64,000 nucleotides of DNA from Brevundimonas bullata (lineage in GTDB: Bacteria > Pseudomonadota > Alphaproteobacteria > Caulobacterales > Caulobacteraceae). Under the pieces are notes generated by a model. The model searched no databases. It was not told the origin of the DNA and saw only the letters and a program-made list of their open reading frames with translations. Every line of letters begins with the position of its first letter. The stretch's first letter is position 1. Shown in pieces: positions 36,298 to 45,402 of this stretch. Made by a program: the position numbers and the translations under genes. The stretch is from assembly GCF_014207965.1 (NCBI RefSeq), contig NZ_JACHLM010000003.1, positions 613,621-677,620 of the forward strand. The letters are read 5' to 3'.

Positions 36298-37059
36298 TCA
36301 GGCGAAGATCAGCTCGATCTCTTCCGGCGCCAGCAGCCGCCACTCCCCCGGCCCCAGATCATCCGGCAGAACCAACCCGCCCAGCCGCTCGCGGTGCAGA
36401 GCCTCGACGTGGTTGCCCGTCGCCGCAAACATCCGGCGCACCTGATGATAGCGCCCTTCCGTCACCGTCAGCAGGGCTTCCGTGGGCGACACCACTTCGA
36501 GGATGGCCGGCGACAGCGGCTTGTCCTCGTTCTCCAGCACCAGCTCGCCCGAGGCGAACAGCGCGCCTTCCGTTCCGCTCAGCGGCCGCGCCAGCGTCGC
36601 GCGATAGACCTTGGCCACATGGCGCTTGGGCGAGATCACCCGGTGCAGCAGGTCGCCGTCGTCGGTCAGCAGCAGCAGGCCCGTGGTCTGCTTGTCCAGC
36701 CGCCCGATGGTCGAGATGGCCGGGTCGCGCCGCTTCCACCGATCCGGCAGGATGTCATAGACCAGCGCCCCGTCTTCCTTGCGCGAACAGGTCATGCCCA
36801 GCGGCTTGTTCAGAAGCATGACCAGACCCGGAACCGGGTCCAGCGGCTCGCCGTCGATCTCCATCCGGCTCGGCAGATCGGGCGTCACCGGGATGCGCTT
36901 GGACACGTCGGTCAGGTCGGCGCCGTCCAGCACGATGCCGCCCGCCTTGCCCATCCGCGCCATCTCGGCCCGCGAGCCGTAGCCCATGGAGCCGAGCAGC
37001 TTGTCGACTCTACTTGTTGGGGTCCTACCGCCCTTCGGGCTACTTGAGGACGTGTTCAC
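36298..37059 (-). CDS. rsuA: 16S rRNA pseudouridine synthase, RsuA family
   Basis: Pseudouridine synthase, most like RsuA which modifies U516 of 16S rRNA; 253 residues. An N-terminal S4 RNA-binding domain (SRVDKLLGSMGYGSRAEMARM) precedes the catalytic domain with the Asp in GRLDKQTTGLLLLT. The C-terminal EGRYHQVRRMFAATGNHVEALHRERLGG is very close to E. coli RsuA; RluB/E/F are less likely. It overlaps the methyltransferase gene upstream by 4 bases (ATGA), so two rRNA-modifying enzymes may be coupled. Confidence 0.88.
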   Translation of the reverse strand: MNTSSSSPKGGRTPTSRVDKLLGSMGYGSRAEMARMGKAGGIVLDGADLTDVSKRIPVTPDLPSRMEIDGEPLDPVPGLVMLLNKPLGMTCSRKEDGALVYDILPDRWKRRDPAISTIGRLDKQTTGLLLLTDDGDLLHRVISPKRHVAKVYRATLARPLSGTEGALFASGELVLENEDKPLSPAILEVVSPTEALLTVTEGRYHQVRRMFAATGNHVEALHRERLGGLVLPDDLGPGEWRLLAPEEIELIFA

Positions 37060-37955
37060 TTCACCGCCTCAAAGATCTTGTACCCGCCCTTGTCGAGCAG
37101 CGGCTTCACCCGCTTGAAGGCCGCGTTCAGTTCGGCCTCGTAGGGCAGGTGCCGGTTGGCCACCAGCCACAGCACGCCGCCGGTTTTCAGCAGGGCCGCC
37201 GCCTGACGGATGAAGTTCTGGCCCAGACGCCGATCCTCGGTGCCGCCGTCGTGGAAGGGCGGATTGCTGACGATGAAGTTCAGCTCGCCCTCGGTCGGCA
37301 GGGTGCGCACGTCGGCCCATTCAAAGGCGACGCGCGGGTCCTCGACATTCTTCCTAGCCGCTGCGATGGCGCGCCGGTCGATGTCGATCAGACGCAAGGA
37401 TGTCACCGCCGGCGACCGCAGCGCCACCAGCGACAGGGCGCCGAAGCCGCAGCCCAGATCGGCGCCCGCCCCCTTCAGCGGCGGCATGACCCCGGCCAGC
37501 AGGGCCGTGCCCGGATCGACGCGGTCCCAGGCGAAGACGCCCGGCTGCGACCAGGCGTCCAGACCCTCAACCTGCTTCAGGCTGCCCGCCGCAATCGCCG
37601 CATCCAGACCTTCAATGGTCTCGGGCCGCGTGACGATGCAGCGGCGATGGTGGGCCTTGGCCGTCTCGCCGACCTCCAGACCGAAGTCCTTCAGCTCCTT
37701 GCCCAGACGCGAGCCGCCCTTGCTCTTGTGCGCCATGACGTCGAGGCGCCCGCCGACCTTCAGCGCTCTCAGCGCCATGGCCAGGGTATAGCGACGCTCC
37801 ACGACGCCCGGCGGGGCATAGATCATCGCCTCGTCCACCGATCCCGGCGCAAGGTCTTCCAGCGCGGTCGAACCGGGGATCAGGGGCGAGGTCTGCTGGG
37901 CCCCGGTCGGAACGTCGAACACCGCCGGCGGGCGGCCATAGAGAATGGTGGTCAT
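37056..37955 (-). CDS. RsmC/RlmG-like rRNA guanine methyltransferase
   Basis: A 299-residue protein with the two-domain layout of RsmC: a degenerate N-terminal methyltransferase-like half (GSTALEDLAPGSVDEAMIYAPPG, GGRLDVMAHKSKGGSRLGKELKD) and an active C-terminal half. The SAM motif is GADLGCGFGALSLVAL and the catalytic NPPF motif is FIVSNPPFHDGG. It probably methylates a guanine N2 in 16S rRNA (G1207 for RsmC). The ATG at 37955 is preferred over open codons that run into the repeat element upstream. Confidence 0.85.
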   Translation of the reverse strand: MTTILYGRPPAVFDVPTGAQQTSPLIPGSTALEDLAPGSVDEAMIYAPPGVVERRYTLAMALRALKVGGRLDVMAHKSKGGSRLGKELKDFGLEVGETAKAHHRRCIVTRPETIEGLDAAIAAGSLKQVEGLDAWSQPGVFAWDRVDPGTALLAGVMPPLKGAGADLGCGFGALSLVALRSPAVTSLRLIDIDRRAIAAARKNVEDPRVAFEWADVRTLPTEGELNFIVSNPPFHDGGTEDRRLGQNFIRQAAALLKTGGVLWLVANRHLPYEAELNAAFKRVKPLLDKGGYKIFEAVK

Positions 37956-37975
37956 GGGCGGCGCTATAACGCTTT

Positions 37976-38117
37976 CCTCCCTGTTCGCGAAGCGAATGGG
38001 GAGGGGGACCACGAAGTGGTGGAGGGGGCGGAACAGCCGTCAGACCTCGAGTCGCCCCCTCCGTCAGGCCGCTGCGCGTCCGCGCCACCTCCCCATTGCT
38101 GCGCAACAGGGAGGAGA
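37976..38117. repeat. Intergenic inverted-repeat element, related to family A
   Basis: About 140 bases between the divergent rsmC-like and recQ genes. The outer arms are complementary (CCTCCCTGTT then AATGGGGAGG; right side CCTCCCCATT then AACAGGGAGG). The inner blocks GGAGGGGGCGG and CGCCCCCTCC also pair. The general plan matches copies at 15026 and 30558, but the arm sequence differs. It occupies the only promoter region available to both flanking genes. Confidence 0.75.
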
Positions 38118-38157
38118 AGCGGGTGACACCCCGGAACGGATCAGGCACAACCCGCCG

Positions 38158-40032
38158 ATGCTCGCTGACCCCCGCCGTTCCTCATCCCCCGCCCCGCTTG
38201 ACCTGAGCGCCGCGCGCGAGGTTCTGGGCCGGGTCTGGGGCCACGCTGATTTTCGCGGGCTGCAATCCCAGGTCGTGGCCGAGGTTCTGGCCGGGCGCGA
38301 CGTCATGGCCGTCCTGCCCACCGGCGGCGGCAAGAGCGTCTGCTATCAGATCCCCGCCATCCTGCGCTTCGGCGTCGGTCTGGTGGTGTCGCCGCTGATC
38401 GCCCTGATGACCGATCAGGTCGAGGCCCTGAAACAACAGGGCGTGGCCGCCGCCCGCCTCGATTCCGGCGTTTCGATGGAGGAGCGTTCCGCCATCTGGC
38501 GCGCCGCCCGCTCGGGCGAGCTGGACCTGCTTTACGTCTCGCCCGAAGGCCTGGCCGCCGGCTCCATGCTGGAACGCCTGTCCGACATCGACCTCAGCCT
38601 GATCGCCATCGACGAGGCCCACTGTGTCTCTCAGTGGGGCCACGACTTCCGCCCCGACTATCGCTCGCTGGGCCGTCTGGCCGAGATATTCCCCGGCGTC
38701 CCGCGCATCGCCGTCACCGCCACCGCCGACGCCCGCACCCGCGAAGACATCCTGGCCTCGCTGCGCCTGGGCGAGGCCCGCGTCTTCGTCGACAGCTTCG
38801 CCCGCCCCAATCTGCAGCTCTCCGCCGAGCGCAAGATCAACGGCAGCCGCGCCCGCACCGACGCCGCCGTGGTCGAGCTGGTGCGCGAGCGCCGGGGCAA
38901 GTCCGGCGTGGTCTATTGCGGCAGCCGCGACGGCTGCGAGCGGGTGGCCCAGACCCTGCGCGACGCTGGCACCAACGCCATCGCCTATCACGCCGGTTTC
39001 GACGCCAAGGACCGCGACAGGCGGCTGGAGCGTTTCCTCGCCGAGGACGGCGCCGTCATGGTCGCCACCATCGCCTTCGGCATGGGGGTGGACAAGCCCG
39101 ACGTCCGCTTCGTCATCCACGCCGATCCGCCCGGTTCGCTGGAAGCCTACTGGCAGGAGATCGGCCGCGCCGGACGCGACGGCGAACCGGCCGAAGGCAT
39201 CACGCTGTACGGTCCCTCCGACATCGCCTGGTCCCTGCGTCGCCTCGAAGGCCGCCCCATGGCCGAGGAGGTCAAACAGGTCCAGACTCGCAAGGTGCGC
39301 CAGCTGTTCGCCATGCTGGACGGCGCCGTCTGCCGGCCCCAGGCCGTGCGCCGCTACTTCGGCGAGACCGACGCCCAACCCTGCGGTGTCTGCGACATCT
39401 GCGGCGATCCGCCGGCGACGTTCGACGCCGTGGTCCCCGCGCAAAAGGCGCTCGCGGCGGTGCAGCGCCTCGGCGAACGCTTCGGTCGGACCCGCGTCGT
39501 CGATCACCTGCTGGGCAAGACCAAGGATGTCCAGAACTGGGAGGCGAACCTGTCCACCTGGGGCATAGGCGCCGACCTGTCGCTGACCGCCTGGCGCGAC
39601 GTCATCGACCACCTGCTGTTCGAGGGCCTGCTGGTCGAGGACCCGAACGAGGGCAAGCCCATCATCCAACTGGGCGACTCTGAGTCCGTCCGCGCCGTCT
39701 ATCGCGGCGAGCGCCCCATTCAGGTGCGCAAGGCGCCCGTCCGTGTGGTCGAGGCGGAACGCCCGCGCCGCAACGCCGGCCGCAACCTGGCCGCCGAGGC
39801 GCTGGACACGGACGTCCGCGCCCGCTTCGAGGTCCTGCGCGCCTGGCGCCGCGACCGCGCCGCCGAACAGCACGTCCCGCCCTATGTCATCTTCCAGGAC
39901 AAGACCCTGGTCGAGATCGCCCTCAGCGAGCCGCGCAACCTCGACGCCCTGGGCCGCATCTCCGGCGTCGGCGCCGGCAAGCTGGAACGCTACGGCAAGG
40001 GCGTGCTGGAGGCCCTGGCCTCGGCCGACTGA
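38158..40032 (+). CDS. recQ: ATP-dependent DNA helicase RecQ
   Basis: 3'-5' helicase of the RecF repair pathway; 624 residues. Motif 0 (FRGLQSQVV), Walker A LPTGGGKSVCYQIP (near residue 55), DEAHCVSQWGHDFRPDY (near residue 151), and motif VI QEIGRAGRDGEP are all present. The RQC zinc site follows (Cys in PCGVCDICGD), then the winged helix and a C-terminal HRDC domain (VPPYVIFQDKTLVEIAL). The open frame reaches back into the repeat element, so the ATG at 38158 is used. Confidence 0.95.
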   Translation: MLADPRRSSSPAPLDLSAAREVLGRVWGHADFRGLQSQVVAEVLAGRDVMAVLPTGGGKSVCYQIPAILRFGVGLVVSPLIALMTDQVEALKQQGVAAARLDSGVSMEERSAIWRAARSGELDLLYVSPEGLAAGSMLERLSDIDLSLIAIDEAHCVSQWGHDFRPDYRSLGRLAEIFPGVPRIAVTATADARTREDILASLRLGEARVFVDSFARPNLQLSAERKINGSRARTDAAVVELVRERRGKSGVVYCGSRDGCERVAQTLRDAGTNAIAYHAGFDAKDRDRRLERFLAEDGAVMVATIAFGMGVDKPDVRFVIHADPPGSLEAYWQEIGRAGRDGEPAEGITLYGPSDIAWSLRRLEGRPMAEEVKQVQTRKVRQLFAMLDGAVCRPQAVRRYFGETDAQPCGVCDICGDPPATFDAVVPAQKALAAVQRLGERFGRTRVVDHLLGKTKDVQNWEANLSTWGIGADLSLTAWRDVIDHLLFEGLLVEDPNEGKPIIQLGDSESVRAVYRGERPIQVRKAPVRVVEAERPRRNAGRNLAAEALDTDVRARFEVLRAWRRDRAAEQHVPPYVIFQDKTLVEIALSEPRNLDALGRISGVGAGKLERYGKGVLEALASAD

Positions 40033-40118
40033 TCCGCGCTCTAATGACCAAAGCGTAACTGGAAGCCCCCGCGCCGCCCTGCGATGTCATGTCCCTGCAC
40101 CGGGTGGGGAGATTGAAC

Positions 40119-41636
40119 ATGGAGCGGTTTCTGACGGCGGGCGTCGCCTGTCTGGCGATGATGGGCTCAGCGCAGGCTCTGGCCCAAGAGGCGCCGGCGG
40201 CCGAAGGCCCCAAGCCGATGGACCAGCCGCGCGACTGGTCCGCGACCCTGGTTCAGGACGCGACCGCCCTGCACGCCATCATGATCGACAGCCACCCCGG
40301 CGTGCACGCCCCCCTCAATTCTGCGTTCCGCGCCCGCCTCGATCAAGGCCTTGCCACGGCGCTGGAGCGGGCGAAGACGACCACGGACGCCGGCGGCTGG
40401 TGGTGGGCGCTGCGCGCCTATGTCGCCAGCTTCGAAGACGGCCATGTCCAGATCGGCATGACCCAGAGGGACTTCGGCTTCCCGACTCGCTGGCCCGGCT
40501 TCCTGACCGTCTATCGCGGCGCCGACGAGGTGGTGGCGGACCGCGATGACGCCGACTCCGCCGCCCCGCCGCTAGGCGCCCGGCTGATCGACTGCGACGG
40601 CGTGGACGCCGCGACCCTGGCCGAACGGCGCATCGGCCAGTTCCGGGGTCGCTGGTTCCTGGAGGCGGTCAAGACGCGCTTCGGCGACTGGATGTTCCTG
40701 GGGGCCTCCAATCCCTGGCAGTCAGAGATAAAATCCTGCCGCTTCGAGGCCGAGGGCGCCACCCGGACCTACGTCCTCAACTGGCGCGCCACGCCCGACG
40801 ATCTGAATGAGCGCCGCACCAAGCTGATGCAGAGCGTCCGTCCCGACTTCGCCCTCAAGCACTTCGACGACGGCGGCTTCTGGATCTCGACGCCCACGTT
40901 CAACGGCGATCCCTCCGGGGAGGCCTACGCCGAACTGACTGCCCTGGTCGCAGACATGAAGGCCAAGCAGGATGCCCTGCGCGCCGCCCCCTATGTGGTG
41001 CTGGACCTGCGCGGCAACGGCGGCGGCTCCTCGCACTGGAGCGACGACATGGCCCGCATTCTGTGGGGCCCGGACTGGATACAGGCCCATCCCCTGCCGA
41101 CGAGCGAAGCGGTGGACTGGCGCGCGTCCGACGACAATCTCACCGATATGTCGACCTTCCTCGACCAGCTTCGCTCGACCCATGGCCAGCCGGAACTGAT
41201 TGACTGGGCCGATCGGGCCGTGACCGGGATGAAGGCCGCTCAGGCGGCGGGCCAGGTCTACTGGCGCGAAGCCGACGAGGAGAAGACCAGGGCCGCCGCG
41301 CCCGCCCCGACAGCCTCTGGGCCGCAACTGATGGCCGGCAGGGTCTATGTCCTGACCGACTCCAGTTGCGGCTCGGCCTGTCTGGACGCCGTCGATTTGT
41401 GGAAGACCGTAGGCGCCGTCCAGATCGGGCGCGAGACCTCGGCCGACACCGTCTATATGGAGATCCGCGAACCCATCCTGCCCAGTGGCCTGGCCCAGAT
41501 CGCCGTGCCGATGAAGGTCTATCGCGGTCGCGCGCGCGGCAACAACGAGCCGCAGCGCCCCCAATATGGCATCGAAGGCGACATGAGCGACGACGCGGCC
41601 CTGCTCGCCGCGATCCGTCGGCTGCAGCCGGGCTGA
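40119..41636 (+). CDS. Secreted S41-like (tail-specific protease-type) protein
   Basis: A 505-residue protein with a signal peptide (ERFLTAGVACLAMMGSAQALA). A helical N-terminal region and a PDZ-like stretch (GARLIDCDGVDAATLAERRIG) precede the S41 core (PYVVLDLRGNGGGSSHW, VYVLTDSSCGSACLDAVDLWK, VQIGRETSADTVYMEI). The serine in SCGSAC aligns with the usual S41 nucleophile region, but the flanking cysteines and missing SASE-type motif make activity uncertain. Shine-Dalgarno GGTGGGGAG precedes the ATG. Confidence 0.8.
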   Translation: MERFLTAGVACLAMMGSAQALAQEAPAAEGPKPMDQPRDWSATLVQDATALHAIMIDSHPGVHAPLNSAFRARLDQGLATALERAKTTTDAGGWWWALRAYVASFEDGHVQIGMTQRDFGFPTRWPGFLTVYRGADEVVADRDDADSAAPPLGARLIDCDGVDAATLAERRIGQFRGRWFLEAVKTRFGDWMFLGASNPWQSEIKSCRFEAEGATRTYVLNWRATPDDLNERRTKLMQSVRPDFALKHFDDGGFWISTPTFNGDPSGEAYAELTALVADMKAKQDALRAAPYVVLDLRGNGGGSSHWSDDMARILWGPDWIQAHPLPTSEAVDWRASDDNLTDMSTFLDQLRSTHGQPELIDWADRAVTGMKAAQAAGQVYWREADEEKTRAAAPAPTASGPQLMAGRVYVLTDSSCGSACLDAVDLWKTVGAVQIGRETSADTVYMEIREPILPSGLAQIAVPMKVYRGRARGNNEPQRPQYGIEGDMSDDAALLAAIRRLQPG

Positions 41637-41640
41637 GGCC

Positions 41641-42519
41641 TCAGCGCAGGAAGCGTTCGACCGCCGCCTGGAAACGGCGCGGCTGGTCGATCATGACCAT
41701 GTGCTCGGCGCCTTCGATCCGCTCGAAGGCGGCGGGCGCGCGCAGCGCGCGGTAGCCGGCGCGGAACAGGCCGTCGATCTGGCTGCGCGGGCTGCGGTCG
41801 TCGGCGCTCCAGCCATAGACCACGGTGACGGGGGCGGTGATCGCGGGCAGCCGCGCCCGCAGGTCCACTGTCATCACCTCATACAGCCCCTGGGCCAGGG
41901 TGCGCCGGTCGCCGCCCTGCCATGGAAAGGTGTTGAACAGGCTGTCGGCGGCGCCGCCCATGTCTGCCCCCATGTCCTTCGCCTGGGTCTTCAGCGCCTC
42001 GTCGCCAAACAGCAGCAGGCCTTGATACGCCAGCCGCGCCAAGGGCTCGACGTCCCCCGTCGTCGCGCCCGCGCTGATCAGCGACGGAAAGAAGGGCGAG
42101 GCGTCCACCACCATGACCCGGCCCACGCGCGGTCCCGCATCAGCAGCAACCCGCAGGGCGATCTGCCCCCCCATCGAATGCCCGATCAGGGCGGGCCGCT
42201 CCAGTTGCTGCAGAGCCATATAGCGTCGGATCTCCGCCGCCGCCGGGCCGCCTACCAGACCGTCGCCGTTGCCGCCCGCCGGCACATCGCCAAAGCCGCG
42301 CACCGTCACCAGGTGCACCCGATAGCGGTCGTCCAGGGCCTCGGCCGTGCGCTTCCATACGGCCGAGGTCGAGGCCAGCCCCGGGATCAGGATGATATCC
42401 GGCCCCGCGCCGCGCACTTCGACTACGATGCGATCGGACTGAAAGGCGGCAGGACCGGCCGCCAGCGCGACCATAGGGGTCGAGAGCAGAAACAGCAGGC
42501 TCAGAAGAATGCGTGTCAT
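41641..42519 (-). CDS. Secreted alpha/beta hydrolase
   Basis: A 292-residue hydrolase with a signal peptide (RILLSLLFLLSTPMVALA). The fold landmarks are IILIPGLASTSAVW (oxyanion region), the nucleophile elbow GHSMGG (LIGHSMGGQIAL), the acid in VVYGWSADDRSP and the histidine in EGAEHMVMID. The substrate is unknown. It converges on the S41-like gene with a 4-base gap and is divergent from the small secreted protein at 42622. Confidence 0.85.
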   Translation of the reverse strand: MTRILLSLLFLLSTPMVALAAGPAAFQSDRIVVEVRGAGPDIILIPGLASTSAVWKRTAEALDDRYRVHLVTVRGFGDVPAGGNGDGLVGGPAAAEIRRYMALQQLERPALIGHSMGGQIALRVAADAGPRVGRVMVVDASPFFPSLISAGATTGDVEPLARLAYQGLLLFGDEALKTQAKDMGADMGGAADSLFNTFPWQGGDRRTLAQGLYEVMTVDLRARLPAITAPVTVVYGWSADDRSPRSQIDGLFRAGYRALRAPAAFERIEGAEHMVMIDQPRRFQAAVERFLR

Positions 42520-42621
42520 GGGGTCAGCCTATTGATGGATCGCGGCGAATAGTCGGCATAAAGAGCCAGTTGAAATCGCAACGTTTCGGGTGTGAACTCG
42601 CCCGATCCTGGGGAGGATCCG

Positions 42622-43065
42622 ATGAAGCCAATTCTATTGACCGCCATTCTCGCCGCTGCCGCCCTATCTGCGGGCGCTGCATCCGCTGAGGAATGGAACG
42701 CCTTTTCCCGCAACGCCCGACTGGTCTATCTGGTCGATGTCGGCGGGATCGCGACCGTCGGCGACACGACCAGCATCCGCGTCGCCCGCGTGCCCTTGCA
42801 GACGCCTGTCGGCGACTACAGCCACAATATCGACGAGTACGAGATACGCTGCAGCGCCAAACAGGCCCGTTTCCTGGCCGAGATCGAGTTCGGGCCCGAC
42901 GGCGCCGAGGTGGGGCGCTATCCTGAAGCCGACGCCGCCTGGGACGACATTCGCCCGAACAGCCTTAGCGCCTATTTCCAACCCATCGTATGCGACGGCG
43001 CGCGAGCGGACGGACCCAACGCCGCTTCCATCAAGGCCTATATCGACAACGGTCGCGGCAAATAG
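42622..43065 (+). CDS. Small secreted protein of unknown function
   Basis: A 147-residue protein with a signal peptide ending ASA (residue 22). The mature part begins EEWNAFSRNARLVYLVDVGGIATVGDTTSIRVARV and holds two cysteines (77 and 124) likely to form one disulfide. The beta-rich pattern recalls the surface-adhesin-E-type small domains found in proteobacteria, but that is a weak resemblance. A good Shine-Dalgarno (GGGGAGGA) precedes the ATG. A bidirectional terminator follows. Confidence 0.75.
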   Translation: MKPILLTAILAAAALSAGAASAEEWNAFSRNARLVYLVDVGGIATVGDTTSIRVARVPLQTPVGDYSHNIDEYEIRCSAKQARFLAEIEFGPDGAEVGRYPEADAAWDDIRPNSLSAYFQPIVCDGARADGPNAASIKAYIDNGRGK

Positions 43066-43090
43066 TTCACGCGATCACCGCCGCACAGCA

Positions 43091-43124
43091 AAACGGCCGC
43101 CCCATCCCTGGGGCGGCCGTTTCA
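43091..43124. terminator. Bidirectional rho-independent terminator
   Basis: Twelve-base perfect arms (ACGGCCGCCCCA at 43093-43104 and TGGGGCGGCCGT at 43109-43120) around the loop TCCC. T-rich tails lie on both strands, between the convergent small secreted-protein and symporter genes. Confidence 0.85.
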
Positions 43125-43142
43125 TTTTCAGCGCCTGATTGA

Positions 43143-44408
43143 CTAGGCGGTCGCGACCTGGGGCGCGTCCGACCCGCCCTCGGGGATGTCGTCCAGCTCG
43201 CCTTCCCACTTGGCGACCACGGCGGCGGCGACGGAGTTGCCGACCACGTTGGTGGCCGAGCGGCCCATGTCGAGCAGGTGGTCGACGCCGAGCACGATGG
43301 CGATCCAGGCTTCCGGCAGACCGAAGTAGGTCAGGGTCGCCATGATGACCACCAGCGAGGCGCGCGGAATGCCGGCGATGCCCTTGGACGTCACCATCAG
43401 CAGCAGCAGCATGAAGACCTGCTGCGAGACGCTGAGGTGCACGCCGTGCGCCTGCATGATGAACATGGTGGCGAAGGTGCAGTAGAGCATCGAGCCGTCG
43501 AGGTTGAACGAATAGCCCAGCGGCAGGACGAAGCTGACGATGCGGCGGCGCACGCCGACGGTGGGCAGGGCGTCCAGAATGCGCGGATAGGCGGCTTCCG
43601 AACTGGCGGTCGAGAAGGCCAGCAGGGCCGGGGTGCGGATCACCTTGAACAGCGGCAGGACGCGACGGCCCAGCACGGCGGCGGCGGCCAGGAACAGCAG
43701 ACCCCACAACAGGGCCATCGAGCCGTAGAAGCCCAGCACGAACTGGGCGTAGACCGCCAGCATCTCCAGCCCTTGCGTGGCGATGGTCGAGGCTAGGGCC
43801 GCAAAGATGGCCAGCGGGGCCAGCTTCATCACGAACTCGGTGACCTTCAGCATGATGCTGGCGGCCTGCTCGACCAGGTTCAGCACCGCCGGGGCCTTGT
43901 CGTCCAGGGCGGCGACCGCCGTGCCGACGAACAGGGAGAAGACCACGATCTGCAGGATCTCGTTCTTGGCCATGGCGTCGAAGATCGAGGTCGGCACCAG
44001 ATGGGTGACGAAGCCGTGCAGCGAGAAGGCGTCGGTCGAGGCGGCCGGCGCCGTGGCCAGCGCCGCCTGCGGCAGGTGCATGCCGGCGCCCGGCTGCAAC
44101 AGCTGCACCATGACCAGGCCCAGCAGCAGCGACACCACCGAGGCGCCGATGAACCAGGTCATGGTCTTGACGCCGATGCGCCCGACCGAGGCGGCGTCCT
44201 CCATGTGGGCGATGCCCGCCACAAGAGTCGTAAACACCAGCGGCGCGATGATCATCTTGATCAGACGCAGGAAGACGTCGGTGATCAACGACAGATTCGT
44301 CGCCGCCGCCGCCGCCTGATCGGCGCTCAGATACTGGTTCACGCCCCAGCCGACCAGCACGCCCAGGATCATGGCACCGATGATGAGGTAGGCGAATATT
44401 CGGTTCAT
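43143..44408 (-). CDS. Dicarboxylate/amino acid:cation symporter (DctA/GltP family)
   Basis: Inner-membrane DAACS transporter, 421 residues, for C4-dicarboxylates or acidic amino acids driven by Na+ or H+. Signature regions are the serine-rich loop (LLAFSTASSEAAYPRIL), the LGYSFNLDGSMLYCT segment, and the substrate site GIAGIPRASLVVIMATL with GVDHLLDMGRSATNVVGNSVAA. The ATG at 44408 (MNRIFAYLIIGAM) gives the normal length; 25 upstream in-frame codons cross the region near the terminator. Which substrate is used cannot be read, so no symbol is given. Confidence 0.9.
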   Translation of the reverse strand: MNRIFAYLIIGAMILGVLVGWGVNQYLSADQAAAAATNLSLITDVFLRLIKMIIAPLVFTTLVAGIAHMEDAASVGRIGVKTMTWFIGASVVSLLLGLVMVQLLQPGAGMHLPQAALATAPAASTDAFSLHGFVTHLVPTSIFDAMAKNEILQIVVFSLFVGTAVAALDDKAPAVLNLVEQAASIMLKVTEFVMKLAPLAIFAALASTIATQGLEMLAVYAQFVLGFYGSMALLWGLLFLAAAAVLGRRVLPLFKVIRTPALLAFSTASSEAAYPRILDALPTVGVRRRIVSFVLPLGYSFNLDGSMLYCTFATMFIMQAHGVHLSVSQQVFMLLLLMVTSKGIAGIPRASLVVIMATLTYFGLPEAWIAIVLGVDHLLDMGRSATNVVGNSVAAAVVAKWEGELDDIPEGGSDAPQVATA

Positions 44409-44483
44409 TTTCAATGTTCCAACTGCACTTGGCCCACCCCGCCGGAACACTGTCCCCCCGACCGCATGAGCCCATCCGTTCAT

Positions 44484-44528
44484 ACAAAAGCGGGGCGGCG
44501 GACCCTCGAAAGATCCACTGCCCCGCTT
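44484..44528 (-). terminator. Rho-independent-type terminator, minus strand
   Basis: Arms AAGCGGGGC (44488-44496) and GCCCCGCTT (44520-44528) enclose a 23-base loop; the minus-strand 3' side ends in a short T run. It follows the remaining kdpE tail by 85 bases, so it is probably the original terminator of a lost kdp operon. Confidence 0.6.
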
Positions 44529-44613
44529 CGGTCACATCTTTGCTAAAGCCAATCCGCCCCCGCGACTAGATCAGAACGACTTGCGGATCGTCGCATAACG
44601 CCGGGATGAAAGC

Positions 44614-44871
44614 TCAGGCGGTCAGCCGATATCCGACGCCCGGCTCGGTAGCGATCAGACGAGGCTGGGCGGGATCGGCCTCCAGCTTCTGACGCAGTTG
44701 GCCAATGACCACGCGCAGGTACTGGGTGTCGTCGGCGTGGGCCTTGCCCCAGACGGCGGTCAGCAGGTCGCGGTGGCCGACTACCTTGCCGGCGTTGCGC
44801 GCCAGATGGGCCAGGACGTCGTATTCCTTGGGCGTGACACGCACGGCCTCGCCCGCACGCGTGATCGCTCG
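44614..44871 (-). pseudogene. kdpE: kdpE remnant: C-terminal winged-helix domain of a KdpE-type response regulator
   Basis: About 85 codons ending in a normal stop encode only the OmpR/KdpE DNA-binding domain: RAITRAGEAVRVTPKEYDVL, VGHRDLLTAVWGKAHADDTQYLRVVIGQLRQKLE, LIATEPGVGYRLTA. The receiver domain is absent; beyond 44871 the sequence becomes the antisense of leuD. No start codon or Shine-Dalgarno fits. KdpE normally controls the potassium transporter KdpFABC, which is not in this window. The reading frame is undamaged up to the break, suggesting a recent event. Confidence 0.85.
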
Positions 44872-45402
44872 GTGGCCAAGACCGGTCTGACCGAGGGCCT
44901 GTTCGCCGGCTGGCGCTATGTGAGCATGGACGGCCGCGATCCCAACCCCGACTTTGTCCTGAACACCCCCCGCTACGCCCAGGCGCAAATCCTGGTGGCA
45001 GGGGCCAATTTCGGCTGCGGCTCCAGCCGCGAGCACGCCGCCTGGGCCTTGGCGGAATACGGCTTCCGGGCCATCATCGCTCCGTCGTTCAACCCGATCT
45101 TTCGCAACAACTGCATCCTGAACGGCATCGTCCCTGTGGTCCTGCCCGCCGATCAGGTCGCCGAGATCGCCGCCGTTCTGGCATTCGCTGCCCCGACCCT
45201 GACCGTCGACTTGACGGCCTGCGACGTCCGCCGTGCCGACGGCGCGACCTGGCCCTTCGTCATCGACGCCGAGGCCCGCGAAATGCTGCTGGAGGGCATG
45301 GACAGCATCGCCCTGACGCTGAAGCTGGCGCATCGCATTCACACCCTGCGCGACATCGACCGGACTGCGCGTCCCTGGGTCTATCTGTCCGCCGCCTCAT
45401 GA
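44869..45402 (+). pseudogene. leuD: leuD remnant: 3-isopropylmalate dehydratase small subunit lacking its N terminus
   Basis: About 177 intact codons (SVAKTGLTEGLFAGWRYV, APSFNPIFRNNCILNGIVPVVL, with the aconitase swivel motif GANFGCGSSREHAAWAL) end in a normal stop. The first 40 or so residues of a LeuD (about 200 residues) are missing: upstream the sequence abruptly becomes the antisense strand of the kdpE tail. There is no plausible start. With no leuC nearby it is almost certainly non-functional; a working leuBCD should exist elsewhere in the genome. Confidence 0.85.

Noticed and set aside
15026..38117. CRISPR array suggested by repeated GC-rich blocks
   Set aside because: The blocks are inverted pairs in separate intergenic gaps, not direct repeats with regular spacers, and no cas genes are present.
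44698..45402. Reading the leuD remnant as a full 234-codon gene
   Set aside because: The first 57 codons are antisense to the kdpE tail and have no LeuD similarity or Shine-Dalgarno; the true N terminus is missing.
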